A stretch of 64,000 nucleotides of DNA from Linyphia triangularis. Its lineage: Eukaryota > Arthropoda > Arachnida > Araneae > Linyphiidae. The notes under the pieces are model-generated. The model had not been told where the DNA came from. It made no database searches and saw only the letters and a list, made by a program, of their open reading frames with translations. The stretch lies in NCBI GenBank assembly GCA_963978545.1, contig OZ021722.1, positions 12,491,401 through 12,555,400 of the forward strand, in the 5' to 3' direction. The translations under genes were made by a program, and so were the position numbers. Below are positions 57,201-64,000 of this stretch, piece after piece (within the stretch, counting starts at the first letter, position 1; each line of letters starts with the position of its first letter).

Positions 57201-57212
57201 TGGGAGAATTAG

Positions 57213-57263
57213 TGATGAGTGAGTCAGTGAGTCAGTGAGTGAGTGAGTGAGTGAGTGAGTGAG
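57213..57263 (+). repeat. GTGA microsatellite
   Basis: A run of GTGA/GTCA tetranucleotides at the right end of the nested element, followed by GGGCTTTGCC. Confidence 0.9.
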
Positions 57264-57424
57264 GGCTTTGCCTTATATATATAGAGATATTATTAGTAAA
57301 TCAAAGTCTAAAAAAGAAGTGAATCATTTGTTTTAACGTGATAGCGCGACTTGACCTAACTTTTAATAAAATAATTTAAAATATACTTCCAAATTAGCCG
57401 TTTTAGTCGATATCAACTGTGAGG

Positions 57425-57760
57425 CGATGGCTATCGAAATTGTTTTGTTTATTTTTTTTTTGACAGTGTCGATGTCTTTTGGAGTATTTGTTACAATCAA
57501 TTTTAACAAATTGTCCAAATGAGATTCAGTTAAGTTATTCCTGTATTTATATTCTTGATGAAAACCACCTTACTGGAAGCTTCTTCGTGTAGTTTCCTCG
57601 GGCACGTAGTAGAGAACTCTTCATAATTAACACATATTATTTCGGATAAATTACAATTATGTAAGAAAAATTCCATATCATGAAATTTTTTTGTTTTGTT
57701 TTGTTTTTGTTTATCTTCTGTGGGTGCCGGCGGGCCACAGAAAAATATATCGCAGGCCAA
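57425..57760 (-). pseudogene. hAT transposase C-terminal remnant
   Basis: On the minus strand, a frame ending ASSKVVF shifts by one base into YRNNLTESHLDNLLKLIV, followed by TNTPKDIDTVKK. The LTxxHLxxLLxL ... PDID pattern is the dimerisation-domain end of EPM2AIP1/SCAND3-like hAT transposases. The frameshift and missing catalytic part show it is dead. Confidence 0.75.
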
Positions 57761-57804
57761 ATCTGGCCCGCGGGACGAGCGTTGTGGCTAACGCTGGTCT
57801 ATAC

Positions 57805-57990
57805 TTTTTTCTTTTTTTTTTTAAAGACAAGATTGAACAGTAGTGATACTTCTTGCAGAGGAATATCTAGTCTTATCGTAAGTAATACTGGGATCGGCAT
57901 TGAAGATTTGAATAACCTTGAGTATTTGTAGCATGAATAACCAATCAGATTTGCGTGTGCGCAACACGTGACGCATAATCGTCACATGAC
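57805..57990 (+). repeat. Duplicated segment, copy 2, right part
   Basis: Continuation of the segment at 55005, ending near CAACACGTGACGCAT. A short reiteration of TGACGCAT follows (57968-57998). Confidence 0.65.
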
Positions 57991-58000
57991 GCATGACGTC

Positions 58001-60084
58001 AATAAAATTTCAGTCGAAATCCTCTTAACGGAACACTACACTTCGATAAAATATTTTCTATCTTACCCCCCCCCCCCCACACACACACAAAGACCTATTT
58101 ATTTATATGTCCTATTATTAAATTTCTGATATTTCAAATTTGAAACAAATAACATTGTGAGAGTTACTGTCATCTAAAGGACGCTACTGCGCACTTTTTT
58201 CTTTATTGTAGAACATCAGATCAGCTTCAGGAACGAAGCATATATGATTTGGTAACGTTTAACGACTGTTTAGGTTAATGTCGAATTGCAATGAAATCCC
58301 TGTGAATACAAAAATTACAACAAGTCGGTGAGTTTGAAAACTTAAATTTTTATTTTTAATTTCCACCCATTTGCAAGCTAAAATGTACAGATTTCCGTTT
58401 TTGAAACTATTTTACTTTTATTAAAATTCATTTTTAAACAATACAATAAAACATTTTACAGTATTGAATTAAACATTTGAGAATCTGTCTCACTCCTCCC
58501 CCCCCCCCCCTTCCCCACGAAACTCATATTAGAAGCGTGTTTAAAGCATAAAAATATAATTTTATCACATCATAGCAGGGCAGGGAAAGGCATGCCTAAA
58601 TGCCTTATGAGAATTCTGATCAAGATTCTGCCATGGAAGTTCTGAATTTTTAGATATAATATTCCCGTTATGCAACTAGACGACTCATTTACGAAATTAA
58701 AAAACAGGAAATTAGGGGGGGGGGGGGGTTTCAGCTGTTGGAGTTTTGAAAGTAGTTTCGTGATTTTTTTCTTATAAAATAGCTGCTAATGTGTTAGAAC
58801 AAGAAAATAAAACTGTCCTTTTATTTTAAAAAAAGAAATCGGAAGATTTTGATTGCGTAAAATTGGAATGAAAATTTAATCGATTTCGTTTTTGCCTCAT
58901 GGATTCGAATTTCATACAATTTTTCTGCTGAAAATCCTTTTGGAAAGTACGGACTTAGTCTCTATTATAGGCCTTTTTCAACCACAATAGGAAATACAAG
59001 ACTTATATTATACATCCGTACGTGGCGCCATCTCTCTCAAAGTTTAAGCAACTGAAACTCTGGAGAGATGCATTTTAAGACGATTATTAAGATTATTTCT
59101 AGTCTGTTACAAATACAAGAATCATTTGGGGGTGCCCTTACTACCTGTTTGATTTCCACCGAAAATATGTGATTTTTGAATACTAATTCATATTTTAATT
59201 GTATTTTTCAAAATAATAATAATAATTAGATTACAAAAAAAAAAAAAAAAATATCTTTCATCATACAATCATGAATACATTTCCAGTTCAAATAAACAAT
59301 TTTTAACATCTATAATACACGGCATCTCTTGTTCTGTGAATGTTAACGTTTTTTTGTGGATTTTGTTTTTATATCACGTACTATATCTATTTATACCTTT
59401 TTTATGCGTGCCCAAAAAAGGCCATATTTGTATAGATGCGGATTGAGAGGCATACTGGCAGTAGGGTTGTCCAATGCAGTCACCAGACACCCAGACAAGT
59501 CAGTGTTCGAAAAGAAATGAGCCAGTCCGGTAGAAAGGTTAGAAAATAAAGGTTAGATAATAAAAGTACTACGCCTGGACATGCTTTATTTTTCATTTTA
59601 GATTTCTTTGTTTTAGTGTGAAGTTAATTAATTAGTATATTATAATTAAATATTATATAAGTTAATTATTAAAAATAATATTCAATAGTTGGAATTATTT
59701 TACTATTAACAATAATTATTAAAATTTGGGTTAATGATTATATTCAAAATTCAGATCGCTATAAATCTAAAACCTGCTGGGCCGATTTTATGTCCCAGTA
59801 AAGCACCGGCTTTTTGTTTATAATTAAGAATCAACAGTTGCTGGACGGTTGAATCGAAATGAATATTTGACTTGCTGCCACAGAGTTTAAAAAGAATGGG
59901 AACAACGTTCTTAACGAACAAATGCAAAGGAAAGTTTTGAAATGCGGGATTCTGAAAGATATAGTAGAAACAGCCTTTCTTATATTGGGAGTATTGTTGT
60001 TGTCGAAAAACGTGATACAGATCCTATGCCGGAAGTTTGCTTTTTCTTCTGTGAAGCAAAATTTTAGTAAAAAGAGTAAAAACT
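58001..60084. other. AT-rich DNA, nothing recognised
   Basis: Several C/G homopolymers (about 58067, 58497 and 58717). The segment 59440-59520 vaguely resembles 16140-16200. No gene supported. Confidence 0.45.
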
Positions 60085-60815
60085 AGGGGTGTGGAACATC
60101 GCACAACACTTCAATTACACTATAATACTGACGTGGATTTGTGTCATTTACCGTTACTATATTTTCATCATTCATTTAGAAAAAAATGGGTAGTTAGGCA
60201 ATATCATTTGCGATAATTCTTGTATGGGTCAAAAAAAAAAAAAACCCCAAAAAAAAAAAAAAAAAAAAAAAACCTGGTGATAATCCTTATATTATCCTTT
60301 ATGATAAATTAAACTGAGTGAAGAAGGAAAAACTATCGTTGATGAGGTATGCTCAAGGAAAGAGAACTCTATGTGGAAGGCATTCGTTTTTCAACTTTTT
60401 ACGCCATTAAAGCAATTTTATGGGAATTTTGAAGGTGGGGATGTTTAGAACACCTACAGAGGGATTAGCACAGCGATTTTTATCAAAATCGTTAGAGCTG
60501 TTTTTTTAGCAATCATTGAAAAACTTGGCAGCTACATTATGCGCATGCGCGATTTAGGCGAAAACCTTAATGGTAGGTCCAACGGCTACCAGCGACCCGC
60601 ATACCAAATTTGAATATCGTAGGTCAATTTGTTCGGGAGTTGTGCTGACTACAGACACACACACAAAGACATACCTTCGTTCTGTATCACTTTTTTGAAA
60701 TCAGCATGTTCCAAAACGTGCAGAAATGCAAAAAAGTAAGAAAAGAAAAAGAAAGAAAAAAAAAAAAAAAAAAATCGAAATTTTTTTTCCGACCGAATGC
60801 TGTACTTTCATTACT
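60085..60815 (-). repeat. Dispersed repeat family R1, copy E
   Basis: Begins GGGGTGTGGAACATCGCAC and ends near GGAGTTGTGCTGACTACAGA, matching copy B. Contains CAGCGATTTTTATCAAAATC and two poly(A) runs. Confidence 0.78.
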
Positions 60816-63361
60816 CTATGTATACATATGGGTAATTGAAAGTTAAAAACTGATTTACTTTTGTGTAGTTTTATATCTTGCCATTTAAGCCTTTTTTGAA
60901 AATAATTTTATATCACAGAATAATGTTTTGCCTTCAAGCGATAATAAAAATCTAGTTGCGTGGCATTCTTGCAATAATTTATAACTATAAATGGCGCCAG
61001 CTAAAGGAACTCCAACTAAGAGCACCTTGCTCATCTAAAAATTACCTCAAATTGATATGTTAGGATTCTGGAATTCCATGATTTTGGCATAATTCAAAGT
61101 TTTAGCAAACATCGAACTTCAATACAACAGAAAAGCAGCCGAGATTCTTTTTCCACCCACCACTTACTTCAAGAAAAAAACGTTGGTCAGTGCTACGACA
61201 GGAGTCATTTCACTATCAGACGATTTTTCCTTCACGCCGCCTCAGGTCCATGAAAATGAGTTTCGGTCCTTTTCCCAAGGGACAAAGCAGTGCGGGTTCG
61301 CCACGTCATGTATAAACAAAAGCAGAACAGAAAGAAAAAAAAAATCCTATATATTCTTTGGAACATTTCTATCGTTTGGTTTTTGCCTGCCCTAAAAAAA
61401 AAAAAAAATAATAATAAAAAGGAAGAAGAATACCGAGCTCAAAGTCTAGATCACGTGACGGCGATATAGCCGGAGGGTCGGTCCGGAACAAGTTCGAAAT
61501 TGCTCTTCTAAATTGAAGATCGTCCATTTTTTTTGAATTTTTAAGAAATGGCGCAGCAGTGGTAAACGGTCAGTTGAGGGGGGAAATGTAAAATGCCGCG
61601 GGGAGAAAGTGGACTTGAGAACTCCTTTTCTGGTCGAAGAATTCTTTTCCGTGTGACAGGCCCTGATTTGTTTGGTAGGCAAATTCGCTCAGAATTCTGC
61701 ACTGTGGAAGAATATGCATGGAATTCCAACCAATGGAGATCAGTAGGTTTGGGATCTTAACGGCCGTAGGAATTTTATGACGATTTAATTTTGTTATAAA
61801 TGACCATTTATAGTGCTTATTATGAATCATGTATTGAATTGGAATTCGAACTAAAACGTTCAGATTTTAAAGCGAGTCTTTTTTTTTTTTTTTTTTCATT
61901 TTTTTTTTTTTTTCGTTATAAACTAACATTTGCAGTTTTGATTTTGCTTTGCCCCAGAAAGTCCTAATTTTTTGGCTTATCCAGGCCAGAAATCGAGGAT
62001 CGTTCTTAAATACACGATTTTGTATTATCAATAAACATGTCAAAAACATAAAAAATTATTATTATTATTATTTTTTTATTTTTTTTTGCCCTTTGTCCTC
62101 TTTTACAAATGAAATATTTAAATTTTTTAACACTGTGCATCGATATTTCAAAATTTCCAGCATATTTTTTTATCCGGCACTGGGTGAGATTGGCCAAGAT
62201 CTGTAACAACGACCGGTTTACAACGGTCCACATCGGGATTGGTCAGTGTCGAGCAAAATTGGCTATCTTTTTTGTGTAATGGGGCAACCAATCAATGACC
62301 TATCAGAGGGCTAACTTAACATTCGCTTGATGTTTTGTCAAAGTACAGCAGTAGGTATAAAGTGGGGGTTCTGAGCCACCGGAGCCCCGGAGCCATCCCG
62401 GAGCGGGGAGTTCTGAGCCACCGGAGTCATATTGGAGGGTGGTTTCTGAGCCAGGGGGTTATCCCGGAGGTGTACGAGGGTTCTACACCATAGTGTTGTA
62501 GAGTTGAGTTGTTTCTCCTGTTGTAAAAGTTTGTTTTTAAGAAATGGCAACACTTTTTAGTTTTGCTTTATGTAACACTACGACTACTATAGTAACTTAT
62601 TTAAGTTAAAATTTTGTGACGTCACAATACTAAATTAATAAAGTTTAGTTATACTGAGTGGCAACAATTCTTACTTTTTGACTAAATTTAATGTATTAGT
62701 AGCGTTGTCTAGTGATATGGAATTAAAATATAGTGTACAGAATCATTTTTTAGATTTATTTTACTTGGTCGGGGGATCGAACCTATAGTATTGTGGTAAA
62801 ATAACTTTGTAGCTTAGTAACCGATAGAAAAACAGATAATAAGTTCATAATTTTATAAATAAATCTCCATTTCTACACCTGTGCTTAAACCAACCACTTT
62901 GTGAGGTAGATGTTTTGCCATTTGGCATAATAAAGTGATTTTAAATTAATTAATTTAGTTATTGAAGTAAATACTTATACAAGTTCATTTATAAATCATA
63001 TTCATTTGTACATGAAAATAATATACATTCCTTTTTTCAATAGATAATGTAACTTTATTATCCTTTATTCTCAATTTTTATAAAGCGTATACTAATTCAA
63101 ATTTGTTCTATTATTTCTTGAAAAGTTGTTTTTCTACATAAAATAGAATTAAATGCCACTAATTAATAGTAGACACCCTTACGTGGGAAGATAAATTCGT
63201 TTGCACTTTCTTTTGAAAATAAGATTAACTTGGAGAGTAAGTATTTTCACGTGTAATGAACATGTACTTTGATGTGTTTATAAACATTTATCACGACAAA
63301 GGGAGTTGGTTCCAAAGTGATTTAGATAATCTTTAAGAATAGACTTTACATTTGAAATCGA
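60816..63361. other. AT-rich DNA with a short GC-rich repeat
   Basis: 62364-62490 is a G-rich patch with three imperfect copies of GGTTCTGAGCCACCGGAG-like text. Other open frames here (for example 61570-61830) show no domain and overlap one another in several frames. Confidence 0.45.
62364..62490 (+). repeat. GC-rich imperfect tandem repeat
   Basis: Three imperfect units sharing TTCTGAGCCACCGGAG or a variant, with CCCGGAG between; strikingly richer in G+C than anything near it. Confidence 0.75.
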
Positions 63362-63534
63362 TTCACTAGGATTAAAAGTTACCAAAATTCACTCTGTTAT
63401 TAAATTTAGACAAAGTGCATGGTTAAAGAAATATATTTCTTTTAATACTGAGCAGAGAAATATATTTCTTTAACCATGCACTTTGTCTAAATTTAATAAC
63501 AGAGTGAATTTTGGTAACTTTTAATCCTAGTGAA
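63362..63534. repeat. Perfect 79-bp inverted duplication with 15-base loop
   Basis: Arms 63362-63440 and 63456-63534 are exact complements; the loop is 63441-63455. Both arms carry the same stretch of polymerase coding sequence, in opposite orientation. Confidence 0.95.
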
Positions 63535-64000
63535 ACGTACTGCTTCAAATTTCTATAATGAAGAATGTATTTGCTTTTAGACATCAAATTGGGTACAAGC
63601 TTAACAGCGGGGTTCACTTTTAAATTAAGCTTTTCAGCTAAAGATTTATTGTAGGGGGAAACCATGTGTGGGGAAATTATCATCTTTTCTGGAGCGAGGG
63701 GGTAATCATTATGCTCATCATGCAAAGACTGAGGATACTCTAAATCTACCTCCAAAATATAACCAACTTCACAATCATCGGCTACATTCATGAAATCTAT
63801 TGGACCTTTATGCCATTCAAAGGCGTGTGTAGGAAGAGCCTCTGACATAGCCCAACCGTATAGATTGTTGGCATCCAAGTACATGATATAGTTTGAGGCA
63901 AGATCAGGATTAAAGTTTTCCATATATTTATTATTAGCTTCACTATGTCTATGCGAAATCATTGATACACCCCCTCTTATGCCCCGTTCAATAAATAAAT
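63423..64000 (-). pseudogene. Family B DNA polymerase fragment (Polinton/Maverick-like or related)
   Basis: The frame runs in from the right edge and stops at 63423, about 192 codons. RGGVSMISHR, ANNKYM and YLDANNLYGWAM are the palm region of DNA_pol_B_2 enzymes; DANNLYG is the metal-binding motif A in its protein-primed form. APEKMIIS and SAWLKKYI follow in the usual order. Known members replicate linear DNA of Polintons, related viruses or linear plasmids. The last ten codons are unrelated because the frame crosses the palindromic junction, so motifs B and C are lost here. The ATG at 63962 is internal. The 5' part lies outside the window. Whether a Polinton or an endogenised virus is the source cannot be told from one gene. 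Confidence 0.8.

Larger units (their letters stand above)
55305..57288 (+). mobile_element. Nested element built of 148-bp tandem repeats
   Basis: Starts in TATATATA then ACTAGCTGAATACCCGTGCT and ends (GTGA)n GGGCTTTGCC then TATATATAGA. Class not identified. Most of its length is the tandem array described separately. Confidence 0.7.
55112..57796 (-). mobile_element. hAT element with transposase tail and a nested tandem-repeat element
   Basis: Ends CAGAGTTCGCCAC / GTGGCTAACGCTG flanked by the perfect 8-bp duplication GTCTATAC (55104-55111, 57797-57804). Subterminal GGCCGG / GGCCCGC words fit the EPM2AIP1/SCAND3-like hAT group. About 2.0 kb of its length is a later insertion (55305-57288). 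Confidence 0.92.

Noticed and set aside
61446..61830. Three overlapping minus-strand open frames of 62-86 codons
   Set aside because: They overlap in different frames and have no recognisable domain or flanking splice signals that help.

Overview
The window is nuclear DNA of an animal, most likely an arthropod and perhaps an arachnid. It is strongly A+T-rich and gene-poor, its introns are several kilobases long with GT-AG boundaries, and much of it is small DNA transposons and tRNA-derived SINEs. The lineage is an inference from overall character; no marker in the window fixes it. No rRNA gene, functional tRNA gene, CRISPR array or bacterial-type operon is present.

Two protein-coding genes can be assembled. 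On the minus strand, from about 24.3 kb to beyond the left edge, lies a mitochondrial alanyl-tRNA synthetase (AARS2-type). Ten exons (528 codons) give the presequence, the class II catalytic core, the tRNA-recognition region and the beginning of the linker before the editing domain. The remaining exons lie outside the window. On the plus strand, 28.4-43.1 kb, three exons encode a predicted 1025-residue transcription factor. It has an HSF-type DNA-binding domain split over exons 1 and 2, followed by one 2.75-kb exon with an AT-hook and a long Ser/Asn/acidic tail that contains an imperfect protein repeat. The two genes are divergent, with first codons about 4.1 kb apart. At the right edge is a fragment of a protein-primed-type family B DNA polymerase gene (Polinton/Maverick-like or related) on the minus strand, cut by a perfect 79-bp palindromic junction.

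The rest is mostly mobile DNA, and several insertions can be delimited to the base from target-site duplications. Three copies of a tRNA-derived SINE (SINE-A) have 13-14-bp duplications and one copy of a second SINE (SINE-B) has a 12-bp duplication. Five hAT-type elements have 8-bp duplications (15.4, 19.6, 45.9-49.6, 54.2 and 55.1-57.8 kb); the last holds a hAT transposase tail and a nested element with ten 148-bp tandem repeats. TA-flanked foldback elements lie at 0.9-1.5, 10.2-13.7 and 35.5-36.8 kb, and TTA/TTAA-flanked elements at 8.2-9.5, 35.2-37.1 and 44.8-45.5 kb. Several MITE-like families occur more than once.

The most unusual structures are: a 3.5-kb five-unit foldback element with about sixteen copies of the ETS-like word CCGGAAGT; a TTA-flanked element carrying a complete-looking Pol III unit in each inverted arm; and three inverted duplications (0.9, 36.5 and 63.4 kb) that look like template-switch or snap-back products.
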